From: Zanthoxylum bungeanum
Lineage: Eukaryota > Streptophyta > Magnoliopsida > Sapindales > Rutaceae
Reading direction: 5' to 3'
NCBI GenBank assembly: GCA_019454045.1
Contig: SKCR01029097.1
Coordinates: 122,374-186,373, forward strand
Length of the DNA: 64,000 bases
Part shown: positions 11,674 through 22,869 of the stretch, one piece after another
Layout: every line of letters starts with the position of its first letter
Numbering within the stretch: position 1 is the first letter of the stretch
Made by a program: the position numbers and the translations under genes
The notes under the pieces: model-generated
Databases searched by the model: none
What the model saw: only the letters and a program-made list of their open reading frames with translations
What the model was told of the DNA's origin: nothing

Positions 11674-11691
11674 TCCCCGGTAACGACGCCA
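11674..11691 (-). promoter_or_regulatory. tRNA-Asp primer-binding site (old Athila-type element)
   Basis: The reverse complement TGGCGTCGTTACCGGGGA differs from the intact site at 30713-30730 (TGGCGCCGTTGCCGGGGA) at two positions. That site is complementary to the 3' end of plant tRNA-Asp. It lies six bases from the LTR end at 11698, fixing the minus orientation. Confidence 0.85.
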
Positions 11692-11697
11692 AAAACT

Positions 11698-12039
11698 TGT
11701 CACACCCACAAAGTGATTCTTTACTCAAATGTATGAGAATGTCGAAGTAATAAAATAACCCGGTAAGTCAGGGGTAGATCCACATGGAATAAATTTAGTA
11801 AAAATATATAGTAATTTGAGTGAAAAGAAAAAGCTGAATTGTTTGAAGTGATGGATAATTTTAAATTGAACTGCAATAATAAATTAGAATACTGGGGGTT
11901 AGAGGATTCACTATTAATATTTCAAATATAGAGAAATCTTGATTTTTATAACATATAAATTGTCATTATTATCCAGTTAATTTACTTCAGGAATTAATTA
12001 TACCAAAACATATAAACCAACCATAAAGGCAGTGATGAT
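11698..12039 (-). mobile_element. 5' LTR fragment (minus) of the old Athila-type element
   Basis: The plus strand starts TGTCACACCC beside the primer site. The reverse complement carries the Athila-type LTR landmarks: a TGTGGATCTACC segment, CCTCTAACCCCCAG (compare CCTCTAACCCC near 28478) and ATTTCTC. The LTR runs into the (AAT)n tract at 12040 and its upstream part is not recognisable beyond. It is not the same LTR type as the 3' LTR at 1824-3582, although the two are distantly related. Confidence 0.6.
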
Positions 12040-12040
12040 G

Positions 12041-12084
<44 letters not shown>

Positions 12085-12088
12085 TATA

Positions 12089-12122
<34 letters not shown>
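12040..12122. repeat. (ATA)n then (ATT)n palindromic microsatellite
   Basis: About fifteen AAT/ATA units are followed by a short TAATTATAATT centre and then about eleven ATT units. The two arms are reverse complements and could form a long hairpin. It separates two LTR pieces in opposite orientation. Confidence 0.9.
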
Positions 12123-12960
12123 TCAAATCGGACTTTCGGTGGATGACAATAATTTACAAATGCATTGGATTTGTAATTTGTGCCGAAACCCTCCTAAAAA
12201 ATGAGGTATTCGACACCTCAGTAGGAGGGGGGAGAAAATGGAGAGCTCCATTCCAGTCCGGATGTGTTATTTCATTTCCCCCCTCGGGGGATTTGTGAAA
12301 AGTATCATGTTTGGTTTATTTTATTTTTCCTTTTGTAATTTTTTTCTTTTATTAATAAAATTATGTGTTTTTTTATTCATATTTTGTTTTGCTAATTTGC
12401 ATCATGTTGGGGTAAATGGTGAAGCTATTGGTATGAAAATATAAGTGATTTTTATTTATATTGTATTTTATAAATTGCGATTATTTCAAATAAAATTCGC
12501 ACTCTTTCCAGTTTATTGAGGACTCTTGACTAGCTGTAGACAGTCCCCAATTGGCACAAATAATACTTGAATTCCATAAATACGAGGGATTGGACTATTA
12601 AAGATCTGGATTAGTTATAGACAATACGATTTTACATGTTTTGACATATTTAGTACCTTGGCAGAACTAATTATCGACATAACAGATTACATGTGTTGGC
12701 ATAATTAACATATGATAATCAAGAAATAAATTGATTGGGAAATAATTATAATTTATATATAATAAAAGTGAAAATTATTTTATATTTTTAATATTAAGAG
12801 TGGATCTCCTAACCTTAGTAATATTTTTATTTTATTAGTTCAAATATTATTTTATCCTATTAAATCTATTCCCTGTGAATTGGCCTCATACTTACGGAAT
12901 TATATTATTACTTCGACACTCTTATACTTGGGAGTAAAAAACCAATTTGTGACCGTGTCA
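12123..12960 (+). mobile_element. LTR fragment (plus), inverted relative to the LTR at 11698
   Basis: The end TTTGTGACCGTGTCA with the preceding CTTCGACACTCTTATACTTG is the inverted counterpart of 11698-11760 (reverse complement ...CTTCGACATTCTCATACATT...). AGTGGATCTCCTAACC at about 12800 matches the conserved LTR segment. ATCATGTTGGGGTAAATGG near 12400 resembles the GCATGTAACCTCATTCTGCT region of the array LTRs. No primer site follows at 12961, so this is either a solo or truncated LTR or half of an inverted duplication. ORFs at 12032 and 12238 are translation of repeats and LTR sequence. Confidence 0.5.
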
Positions 12961-13173
12961 TGTCATAAATGAACGTTTTTTTAGTTGTACCAAGACTTGG
13001 CAACCAAATCTTATCCTCTTTGCCACCAAGCCACACCCATTGAAGGCCAAATCCAATGATGTTTCAGGACTTATTTTGAAAACTAAGGCATTAATTACCG
13101 AAACCGAGAATCATAATTCAGTATCACAATTATACTAAGAGAAAGAGTACGACATGGACTATAATAAGGCAAA
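12961..13173. other. Unassigned sequence between LTR fragment and Tork element
   Basis: There is no gene, repeat or RNA feature I can support. The insertion target of the Tork-like element lies at its right edge. Confidence 0.5.
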
Positions 13174-13508
13174 TGAAGTATCCAACTGCATTACACATTG
13201 AAGAAACCTCCAAGACAACTTTAGGTGGAGGATTTGCTTCTTTGAAAATGGTGCAAGCTTCCAAATTACTTTAGGTGGAGCACTATTCCTTTGTTGACAG
13301 TTTAGGCCAGAATTTTACTATAAATATGGAGCTCATTTAAGAGCTCAAAGCATCACAAAAAACATAAAGCTTCAAGTGAAGAAAGCTTTGAGAGTGTAGA
13401 GAGAGTGAAAGTTTTGTAAAGTTTTGTAAATACTTGTAATTCTATTCTTGTAGTAATAGATTTGTTTTTTCTTCATAAACACTCTCCAGTGATAAGAGAA
13501 TCACAACA
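13174..13508 (+). repeat. 5' LTR of Tork-like element
   Basis: It starts TGAAGTATCCAACTGC and ends GAATCACAACA. TATAAATA at 13319-13326 is a plausible promoter box. The LTRs differ at scattered positions, for example GATAAGAGAATCAC here against GATCAGAGAATTAC in the 3' LTR. Confidence 0.9.
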
Positions 13509-14147
13509 AGTGGTATAAGAGCTTTGGTTATACATTGGGGTCGTCAAACCGAGGAACGAAACTCGGTTCGAAAAATTTGGATTTCGGGAAAGTTATCAAA
13601 AATAATTTTGAGCATACCATAATCTTGTTCACGTCGAGATGAGCACGGTGGTATTTTCCAGTGATCGAATGGAGGCCCATGGATGCCACACGTGTCGGAG
13701 AGTGAGGTTTCCATATGCACACGCGCCATACGTGCCTGCGGGAGGTTGAAGACGACCACGTCAGTGCCACGTCAACATCGAGTCCACAGCTGTGTCAGTG
13801 CCACATCAGCATCCTGTCAGCGCACAATGTGCAAACAGGTCATCTGCCACGTCAGTGCCACGTGTCAGCCAAGTCAGCAAGTGGGTCCTATTTCTGTCAC
13901 ATCATTAGCCATGTGTCTGTCACATCAGCATACCTGGTAAATTTTATTTAGCTCCATGAAGTATCTGAAATTTATAATTTAGCCATAGAAGTTTTAGAAA
14001 TTTATAAATCTATCCATGAGTCGGATTTGGACCAATGAAATATCTAATCCACCATTTTCGACCGTTCTAGAGGCAACAATGACCTCTGATTTATGAAAAT
14101 CAGCTCCAATTTTATCCTATTTTTTATTTTAAACTGTAAACTTTAAA
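13509..14147 (+). other. Leader of Tork-like element with CACGTCAG-type repeats
   Basis: The primer site is followed by about 620 bases before gag. Between 13755 and 13935 the words CCACGTCAGTGCCACGTC and GTCACATCAGCA recur many times as a degenerate short repeat, which explains the overlapping ORFs there. No protein-coding content is supported. Confidence 0.6.
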
Positions 14148-14738
14148 ATGGAAATGGAAGATTCCTCTTCTAGTGTGATGATCAAACTGACAACAATCAA
14201 TTACTCCTTCTGGAGGCATCAGATGATAGATTATTTACACTAAAAAGATCTGTTTGATATTATCGAGGTGAAGAGAGTGAGACCATAATCTGTTAAAGAG
14301 TATGACTTTAATAAACTCAATAGTAGAACTCTGGGTCAGATTAGGCAGTGGATCAGCCATAGTGGCTTTCACTACGTAGCACATGATACAGATGCTTACG
14401 AAATATGGATAAAACTGAAAGACATGTTCCAGGCCAAGAGAGCTCGAAATAAAGCCTTAATAATTAGGCGTTTGGTGAACCTGAAGCTACGGAATGAAAC
14501 TTTCATTGCAGAACACACCGATGAGTTCCAAAGCCTTGTGAACCAGTTGCCCGCAGTAGACATGCAACTTAGAGATGAAGTACAAGCCCTCTTACTACTC
14601 AGTTCTCTTCCTAATAACTGGGAGACAATGGTGGTTACTCTTAGCAATTCAGCTCCATGAGGAAAACTTACCATGCCTATGGTAAAATATGTCCTGTTAA
14701 ATGAGGAGGCCAGAAGAAAAGAAGTGGGCACAGATTAA
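14148..14738 (+). pseudogene. Copia gag (Tork-like), broken
   Basis: The ATG at 14148 gives MEMEDSSSSVMIKL and NYSFWRHQMIDYL, the usual start of this gag, then a TAA. The best stretch, 14396-14660, includes DAYEIWIKLKDMF, LVNQLPAVDMQL and LLLSSLPNNWE, all family hallmarks. The frame stops at 14658-14660 and continues degraded to about 14738. The zinc knuckle (CX2CX4HX4C) that should follow is missing: the text goes from NRGRQRKK near 14760 almost directly into protease, so the nucleocapsid part seems deleted. Confidence 0.8.
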
Positions 14739-14784
14739 ATACAAGCTCTTGTCACGATGAATCGAGGAAGACAACGAAAGAAAA

Positions 14785-15063
14785 ATGAAGATAGAAGGAG
14801 AGGCAGAAGCATGCCTTCACACCACAAATCAAGATGTTGAGTGGGTGGTAAATACTGCAGAATCCTACCATGTCACCCATCATAGGGATTTCTTCACAAC
14901 ATATAAAGTAGGAGACTCTAAAGCAGTGAAGATGGGAAATACCAGTTCCTTTCAGATAGTGGGAATTGGTGAAGTTCAATTGTTGACAAAAGCATGGTAT
15001 ATAATAACCCTGACGAGGCGAGACATGTTCCAGAACTTCGGCTCAATCTACTCTCGGAGGTAG
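14785..15063 (+). pseudogene. Copia protease remnant (Tork-like)
   Basis: The 92-codon frame contains VEWVVNTAESYHVTHHRDFF and GDSKAVKMGN. The family form of the active site is W(V)VDSGASYHVT. Here Asp-Ser-Gly is Asn-Thr-Ala, so the catalytic aspartate is lost. It ends at a TAG at 15061-15063. Confidence 0.8.
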
Positions 15064-15225
15064 CTCTTGACAAACATGGCTATGTTAGTCACTTTAGCAA
15101 TAACACTTGGAGAATGATAAAAGGTTTCATGGTCGTCACCCGATGACATATTTGTGGCACTTTATATAAGACTCATGTGAAGATATGTAGAAAGCCTCAA
15201 TGTAGCTGAACATGAGGCTTCTCAA

Positions 15226-16090
15226 AATCTGTGGCACTAGAGACTCGGTCACATAAGTGAAAAAGGGCCGTCTACCTTGATAAAGAAGGATCTAATCACT
15301 GTCTCCAAGAACACTGCTCTAGATCCTTGCAATCACTGTCTAGTCAGTAAGTAACATAGAGTCTCATTTAATTTATCTTCTACGAGAAGATAAAAGTTGC
15401 TCAGTCTGGTGTACTCCGATGTTTATGGTCCATTTGAGGTTAATTCACTAGGCGGTAATAAATACTTTCTGACTTTTATTGACGATTTTTCTAGGAAGGT
15501 ATGGGTGTATTTTCTGAAAACAAAGGATCAAGTCCTGAATTATTTCAAACTGTTCCATATCATGGTTGAGCGTGAAACATGGAAGAAACTGAAGTACCTC
15601 CGCATAGATAATGGAGGCGAGTACACTTCCAGAGAGTTTGATGCCTATTACAGAAGTCATGAGATTTGACATAAAATGACTGTTCCACGCACCCCACAAC
15701 ATAATGATGTTGTTGAAAGAATGAACCGCACCATTATGGAGAAATTCTGAAGCATGATCAGCATGGCTAAGCTGCCAAAGCCATTATAGGGAGAAGTTGT
15801 TCGTGCCACCTGCTACCTGATCAATAGATTACCATCTGTACCATTGAATTTTGAAATTCTGGAGAAAGTGTGATCTGGTAAGAATCCCTTATATTCTTAC
15901 CTTAGAACATTCGATTGTTTAGCCTTTGCACACATATCCAATGAGCTCATGCAGAAGCTCGATGCAAAGACTACTCCATGCATCTTCATAGGCTATGGAG
16001 ACGAGGAATTTGGATACAGGCTATGGGACCCGAAGGAAACGAAGATCATCAGAAGCAGAGATGTAGTGTTTCTTGAAGACCAAACAATAT
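15226..16090 (+). pseudogene. Copia integrase remnant (Tork-like)
   Basis: It opens with a GAG-pre-integrase remnant (RLGHISEKG near 15240). The 15397-15669 frame has DVYGPFEVNSLGGNKYF and RIDNGGEYTSREFD, holding the first two catalytic aspartates. The third catalytic residue region (HNDVVERMNRT near 15700-15730) follows in another frame after a TGA. GYGDEEFGYRLWDP-type words near 15990 mark the C-terminal part. There are several in-frame stops. Confidence 0.8.
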
Positions 16091-17905
16091 AAGACATTGA
16101 AAAGCCTAAGATGTCTTCTAATTCCAGTGCCGACAAAATCGATGCAAATACAGATACAACCTCAGCACCAACACGAGTGGCCACAAATAATGATGGGGTG
16201 TATGATATGCCAGAAGTAAAATCGGAGGAGGAATGTGGTGTTGAGCAGAGGGAGCTGCAACCCACTCCATCAGAGGCTACAGGATCATCCACATATCTGG
16301 ATGACGACATACCTCCAAAAACCAGTGAACCTCCAGTATGAATATCTGAGCGTGGCCGGATTCCATCAAACAGATACTCAAGATCTGACTATATTCTGCT
16401 TATTGATGAGGGGGAGTCAGAAAGTTTCAACGAAGCTGTATCTCATAAAGACAAAGAAAAATGATTGCACGCTATGCATGATGAAATTGAATCTCTGCAG
16501 AAAAATAATACTTATGAGATAGTCAAGCTCTCGCATGACATGAAGGCATTGAAGAAAAAATGGGTGTTCAAGCTGAAGAAAGATGGCAGCAGAAATGTGG
16601 TGAAACACAAAGTCCGATTAGTAGTCAAAGGATTCCTATAGAAAAAGAGGGTCAACTTTGATGAAAGTTTTTCACCAGTTATAAAAATAGCTTCAATCCG
16701 AGTTATCCCAGGATTGGTAACCAGTTTGAACTTAAAGCTTGAACATATGAAGAAATCTACATGGAGCAGCCATAAGGTTTCAAAGTTTCGGGAAAACTGA
16801 ACATTGTTTGCAAACTAAAGAAGAGCTTGTACGACCTCAAGCAAGCACCAAGGCAGTGGTACAAGAAGTTTGACTCATTCATGGTGGGTCAAGGCTACAA
16901 AAGAACTGCAGTAGATCAGTGTGTATACATTCAGAGATTTCCAAATGGAAATTTTGTTGCTCTTCTACTATATGTAGACGACATGTTGATCGTTAGATAA
17001 GAAGCAGCGAAGATAAGCCAACTGAAGGAGGAACTCTCTAAGTCTTTCGACATGAAAGACTTAAGACCAACTCAACAGATTTTGGGAATGGAATTAGTTC
17101 GTGACAGGTAGAACAAAAGGTTATGGCTTTCACATGAGAGTTATATTGAACGGATAATCAGGAGATTCCGTATACAGAAAGCTAAATCTGTCAGCGTTCC
17201 GCTAGCGCACCATTTCAAACTGAGCAATAGTTTGTGCCCTTCATCCAAGAAAGAGATAGAGAGATGTCATCAATACCATATACTTTAGCAGTTGGAAGCT
17301 TAATGTATGTTATGGTATGTACCAGGCCAGATATTGCTCACGCAGTGGGTGTAGTGAGTCGTTTTCTCTATAACCCAGGAAAACAACACTGTGAGGCAGT
17401 CAAATGGATTTTTAGGTACATCGAAGTTACATCTGTGCTACAGGGGAGCTGATCCAATCTTGGATATGGTAGGAGATCTTGATGGTAGAAAATCTACAAC
17501 AGGTTCTCTCTACACTTTCGCAGAGGGAGCTATGTCATGGCAGTCAAGATTGTAGAGGTGTATTGCATTATCCACAACAGAAGCTGAGTACATTACAGCA
17601 GCGGAAGCAGGAAAATAAATATCGTGGTTAAAGCATTTTCTCCAAGAATTAGGGATTAAGCGTACATAATATAAGATACATTGTGACAGTTATAGTGCTA
17701 TGAATTGAGCAAGAACTCAATGTATCATTCTTGGATGAAGGACATCGATATTCTCTATCATTGGATACGCGAGGTGATGGATCAACAACTGTTAAGACTA
17801 TTGAAGATCCATAAAGATGATAATCCAGCTGACATGTTAACAAATGTGGTTACTCGGGACAAGTTAGAGCTGTGCAAAGACATAGTCGGGATAGCTGTCA
17901 GATGA
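16091..17905 (+). pseudogene. Copia reverse transcriptase and RNase H remnant (Tork-like)
   Basis: After an acidic linker (16111-16341), RT starts near 16550 with KKWVFKLKKDGS. It continues through VNFDESFSPV, CKLKKSLYDLKQAPRQWYKK near 16810 and the catalytic YVDD at 16971-16982. RNase H words include LMYVMVCTRPDIAHAVG (17300-17350), GRKSTTGSLYTF (17482) and ALSTTEAEYITAA (near 17570). The last frame, ending at 17905, contains LRLLKIHKDDNPADMLTNVV. Stops and shifts occur throughout, including one just after YVDD. Confidence 0.85.
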
Positions 17906-17938
17906 TAATATTTTCGGATGCAACTGGAAGGGGAAAAT

Positions 17939-18272
17939 TTAAGTATCCAACTGCATTACACATTGACGAAACCTCTAAGACAATTTTAGGTGGAGGATTT
18001 GCTTCTTTGAAAATGGTGCAAGCTTCCAAACTACGTTAGGTGGAGCACCATTCCTTTGTTGAAAATTTAGGCCAAAATTTTACTATAAATAGGGAGCTCA
18101 TTTGAGAGCTCAAAGCATCCCAAAAAACATAAAGCTTCAAGTGAAGAAAGCTTTGAGAGTGTAGAGAGAGTGATGTTTTTGTAAAGTTTGTAAACACTTG
18201 TAATTCTATTCTTGTAGTAATAGATTCGGTTTTTCTTCGTAAACGCTCTTCAGTGATCAGAGAATTACAACA
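17939..18272 (+). repeat. 3' LTR of Tork-like element
   Basis: It begins TTAAGTATCCAACTGC, where the canonical TG has become TT, and ends GAATTACAACA. It is collinear with the 5' LTR. Confidence 0.9.
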
Positions 18273-19118
18273 GCAAGTGGTGGCATATACTAACAATTGA
18301 AGGAATCCAAATATAACATAAACAATGCAGGTTAAATCATAGAGGGATTCAAATCACATGAGCAACTTTAAAAAGAGAAATCTAGGCTTATGCTGGTCCT
18401 TCAACTATCCCATTAATCTGTGTTCATAGCTTTATATTTGCTGATGTTCTTAGATGACTCATTTATATGTGAAGCTTTCGAAGAATTAGGATTGGTTCAT
18501 CAACTTGGATACTGCAGATTATCTCCTTATTCCGAAAGATGGTATAATTTCTCTCTTCCCTGTAAGGAAAAAAATTTCATTTTTGTTGCAAACTTTGCAG
18601 CATTGTTGTAAATTAGTTTAATTTTACTTTTTTGGGGATTTAATTTCTTTTGTTATCTTGATTATTTCTTTTAATATTTGAAGGCATTTTAAATTGGATG
18701 CATGTTCTTTATTAACTTTATTATAAAGTGTTAATGTTTTAGGATTAAAAAAAATTAATTGGTGTGTTTCTGGTTTAGATTAGATATTTGATTACTGTGT
18801 GTATGCGTTTTGCAGATTTTCTTCACATTCTATCATATTTGCTGAAAGAACTCAACTCTGTGAATCACACAAGCTACCTTGGCTGGAGAGAGTATTGATT
18901 TGATTTGCGAATAACCATTGGAGGAAGGGCTCACATTTGTCTGTCTGAAATCTTTTGTTTTTGTGCAACTCTTGTGTATGTGTTCTCTATTCCTCTTTTT
19001 AAGATAGTGCATTGGACATGTAGACCTTTATATGCCAATGCTTCCATAGTTGTCTCAAGGGATTAACTTCATAGTTTGAGTGTGATCTATCATTAAATCT
19101 AATATTTTAAGTTTGATC
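18273..19118. other. Unassigned sequence between Tork-like element and hAT-like element
   Basis: AT-rich, with no protein motif, RNA gene or repeat recognised. The 63-codon frame at 18420-18611 has no family features. It may be old host intergenic DNA, since both the Tork-like and the hAT-like elements are inserted beside it. Confidence 0.5.
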
Positions 19119-19209
19119 TAGGGGTCAGTAAACCAGTTTTGGTTCTATCGGAAAAAAAATCGATTCCTAATATTTTAGAACAGAAACTTACCCAATTAAA
19201 TATGATACT

Positions 19210-20723
19210 TGTAATATCCCAAATTTTTCAGAATGAATTTGGAAGTTTTCCGAATTTAAGTTTTGAATTTGGAATTGGATGACATTCGGAAATAAGACAT
19301 CATGTGTTGGAAAATAGGTTGGAATATTTTTAAGTGAAGTTTCGTCACCATTGGAAAACGCGTGGTTTCGAGAACCGATTACGCGGTTTCTGTTTATATT
19401 GTTATACGATTGTTTCAACTATAAAAGTAGCAAACGAACTCCAATTGAGCTGATTCTTGAACCATCAGACTCATTTTTCCGAGAGGAACAACATCTGTTT
19501 TGAACACGTTTCGAAATTCTCAAATGAAGGGCTTCAATTTTGGGAATTACCGAAATGGTCCATGAAGAATGACCAAAGTGTAAATTCGTGGGGGCCCAGT
19601 GGTAATTTTTGGATCTTTTCTATATATACCTAGAAGTTTCTAGAAATTGCGAAAATTATATAATTTCCCTAAATAGCTCACAAGACCCCCCAACCCCAAA
19701 TGCTATTTGGCTGACGTCTTGTAGCGCTGGCGGCCTGCTGACCGGCGCGACCAGCCAAAGGGTTGCACCGGCCACCCCTCCACCTTGTAGTGACCGGCGG
19801 AAGCCCTTAGGAGGCCGGCAACGGCAGAAAAGAAGGAGAGACGCGCGTAGTGGTGGGTATCTCGATCATGGCTCGTCGCTTCGTTTCACGGCCGGAGCCA
19901 CCCGTCAAATCGAAGCTCTCGGAGAGTACTACAAGGTTGTGGTGTCGGTTTTATGGAATGGCTCCTGGTTTCGCGCGAATCAAAAGAGAAAAATTCGGAT
20001 GAATAGTCACTCACGGTGAACAGTAACTCCGATCGGAATTCTGTCGATTCCAGCGTGTTTGTGGGATCGTTTTGAGTTTGTTTATGCCCTCAAAATCTCG
20101 GTAAGACCTCTCGGTAAAAAGTCGCTAATTTCAAGTTTATCTTTAAATGATCGGATATTTCCAGTCGCTTCGTAAAGTAACATATTGATATAAATTGAAT
20201 TGTTTAAGTATTAATAGATTGAATATGTGTATTTGCTAGAATCCGGGTGAAAACAGAACAAGTTGAATCAATCCGATATGTTATGTAATTTTTCGGTTAA
20301 AGTAGGTTTTCCCAGTATAGATGTGTTTTTTTATTGTAATGATAGATATGAGATATTTATGATGATACAATAATATTTAGATAAATCCGGGCAGGTTCGA
20401 GGGGTTCGAGACCCTTTCGTAGTGTTTGCGGAAACTTTTTCGAAAATATTTCCAAAACACGTAAACCGATGATTCAAGTTATCTAGTAGCCTGAATTAGT
20501 TTGTAATGGTGTTTTAAGAATAACATAACTGAAATAATTGAAATCAGACTTAATTTGATTGTCTTGGAAAGATTCAGAATTTTGTCTTAGTTAAATCGAG
20601 AATTTCGTAAGTTATGATTCCGATGGCATTTCGCCATTTGTTTTGGCAGACTTGACTAGGACCTGGAACGCAGGCCATGTAAGTAACTCATGCGATGAGT
20701 GCTTGAATAATTGATTGGTGTTT

Positions 20724-20785
<62 letters not shown>

Positions 20786-22869
20786 TGAAGTGTTTAACAT
20801 AAGAGGAGAATAGATAAGAGATATTCTTGAGAACAAAGTTCAAGATTACGTATAGTTAGGATAATTGACCACCACAATATAGAATTTTGTTATTAATATG
20901 ATATGAAGTGAGATATGAAATGAGTTTATTTTTATATGTATGTATGAATGTAAGTAAGGGTATGAATCAGTAAAGATATGAATGCGTGTATGTAAAGGAA
21001 TATGTCAAAGTATAAGTATATGAACATGTATTCGTATATGCATATGATGTTAAGATATGTATAGGTTGGATATACAGAATTTGGTAAATGGAGCAAATCA
21101 TGATTTCTGAATTTGCTTTAGTTTATTTAGGTGTATATAATATAAATAAGTTATTATTGACTTATACATGTGAGTTATTTGTATAGAGATTGAAATGGTT
21201 ACGTGTGATAAGGAATGAGAGTAAGCTAAGCATTTCTTGAATGAAAATGTTTAATTAATAAGCTCTGCATTAAAGGTTTCCAGATAGGAAATATGAAACT
21301 AAGTATGTTTGATCGGTGAATGAAAGATATGAGGACTGTTAAAGTTATGGCATTTGTATCGTATTAATATGTATATTAATATGTTTGAAACATATGTATG
21401 TTTGTGAATATTTGAATGATTTCTTGGATTGATTGTCATGGATGTACTTGTGTATGAGAAGTCGTGCGATGATTTTGGTGTGTCGTGATATGCATGTATG
21501 TATCTATGTTTGATTGGTTGATGTTCTCGTGGTATAGTAGTCGAGCTGGTTAGGAATCCGTACAGACGGAATTCATCTCATACCTATTCTAAAATAGGTA
21601 ATGAGTCTCGTACGAGTATTGTATGTGTAAGCAAGTCATATATGTGTATTGTTTTATTATGTCCTTTGTGATGTATTGGTTGTTATGTGTGCTTCATGGT
21701 TGGTTTCACGATGATTGTATATATATTTGAGTGTATATATGTATATGATAGAACTCGTAATATATATGGATAATGTATGCTTATGTGAAATGAATGAATG
21801 ATTTGAAACTGATGTGAATATCAAATGTTTTAAAGCGTGTTTTTTAAGTTGTATTGGTATATATGTATGTGTAAGAATCCTGAAATTGTGCATGCATGAA
21901 TATAAGTGAAATGTGATATGGTATTTGTAAGTGCATATGAATCCCGAATGTCATGCTATTGTAAGGTTATCATGATTAAAGACAGTTAAAGTAAATTTAT
22001 TTTTGTATAAAAGATAGTTTGTAATCAAAAAGAAGGAAGTATACTTGCTTTATCGATTTGATTATATTTCAAAGATGCTTAATGTAATGAAGTATAATAA
22101 ATCTGACTCCACGTCCCATATAATGAAAATGGACTCGATGTAAAATGACTTGTTCTATAATGTTCGGGATGATACTTTGTGAGCTTTGAATGTTTGGCTA
22201 ATAAATCGGCTTATATGAGAACTTGTCATGGTAAAGTATAAAGGATAATAAAAGTTGATAAATCTAAACTTGAACAATTTAGTAATTCTGATAAACTGTT
22301 GATATGTTATATTTATTTATTTGTTGTATATGTTTGACTTGTTTGTTGTAATACTAGCATGGTTACTTACTGAGTTTTTAAAACTCACACCAAACTAGTT
22401 TGTTAGTTTTGCAGGTTGGCTTCCAGATTCGTCAACCATAACAGCTTTGGAAGTCATGCTCGAGACGCGGATCACCCAAGCGGCAATCACCCTCACAAGT
22501 GTCCAGGGAAGAGTTTTAGAGATCTAGGATTTTTTATCAATATTTTATTTGTCGTGCTGATCACGCTGTTTGTATATATATTAAGTAAATATTTTGATTG
22601 TTTATGATGTTGTGGGCACAAAGCCTTTGAGTGTTGATAGATGATGTGGGCACGGAGCCCTTAGGATATGATTTTGATGAGTTTTGTGTGGACCCGAGGT
22701 CCTTTTATTTGTTTGATGTTTTTTTCGATTCCGTTGGATGCTGGACTGTGATCCAGGTTGTCCAGTTTTAGGATACTTCATGCCCAATTTTCTGTAAATT
22801 TAGAGGCTTATGGAGATGGGTCAATCATGTCTCCTGCCGGTAGCATCCTGCCTCTGACGGGGTGTTACA
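19210..22869 (+). mobile_element. Solo LTR of giant-LTR Gypsy-like family (TGTAATATCCC...GGGGTGTTACA)
   Basis: It starts TGTAATATCCCAAATTTTTC and ends GACGGGGTGTTACA, related to the LTRs at 54630 and 59317. The flanks ATACT and ATACC match at four of five bases. Shared internal landmarks are ACTCCAATTGAGCTGATTCT near 19438, the CTCGGAGAGTACTACAAG segment (19918), GTTCGAGACCCTTTCGTA (20409), the GCAGGTTGGC segment (22412) and GAGATGGGTCAATCATGTCT near the end. It is 3660 bp long with no coding region. ORFs here (19609, 21657, 22416) have no family features. Confidence 0.8.
20727..20782. repeat. (AT)n microsatellite
   Basis: About 28 AT units are uninterrupted, inside the solo LTR. Confidence 0.95.

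Larger units (their letters stand above)
13174..18272 (+). mobile_element. Tork-like Copia retrotransposon, complete structure but dead
   Basis: Two LTRs of 335 and 334 bp (13174-13508 and 17939-18272) enclose a decayed gag-pol in the order gag, protease, integrase, reverse transcriptase, RNase H. The 5-bp flanks GCAAA and GCAAG agree at four positions, consistent with an aged target duplication. The primer site is TGGTATAAGAGC (13511-13522), one base off initiator-tRNA-Met complementarity. A purine tract GGAAGGGGAAAA precedes the 3' LTR. Integrase before RT marks Copia. The polyprotein end (DNPADMLT, then VVTRDKLELCKD) is of the Tnt1/Tork type. Every domain contains stops or shifts. Confidence 0.9.

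Noticed and set aside
12032..12298. 88-codon ORF starting with a long isoleucine run
   Set aside because: It is translation of the (ATA)n/(ATT)n microsatellite and adjoining LTR sequence.
13528..13951. Four overlapping ORFs on both strands
   Set aside because: They come from CACGTCAG-type repeats in the leader of the Tork-like element; no family features.
19609..20019. 136-codon plus-strand ORF
   Set aside because: It lies inside the solo LTR in its GC-rich segment; composition explains its openness and the frame is not kept across related LTRs as a whole.
20727..20782. AT repeat as a replication origin
   Set aside because: Plain dinucleotide microsatellites are common in plant LTRs; nothing else supports an origin.
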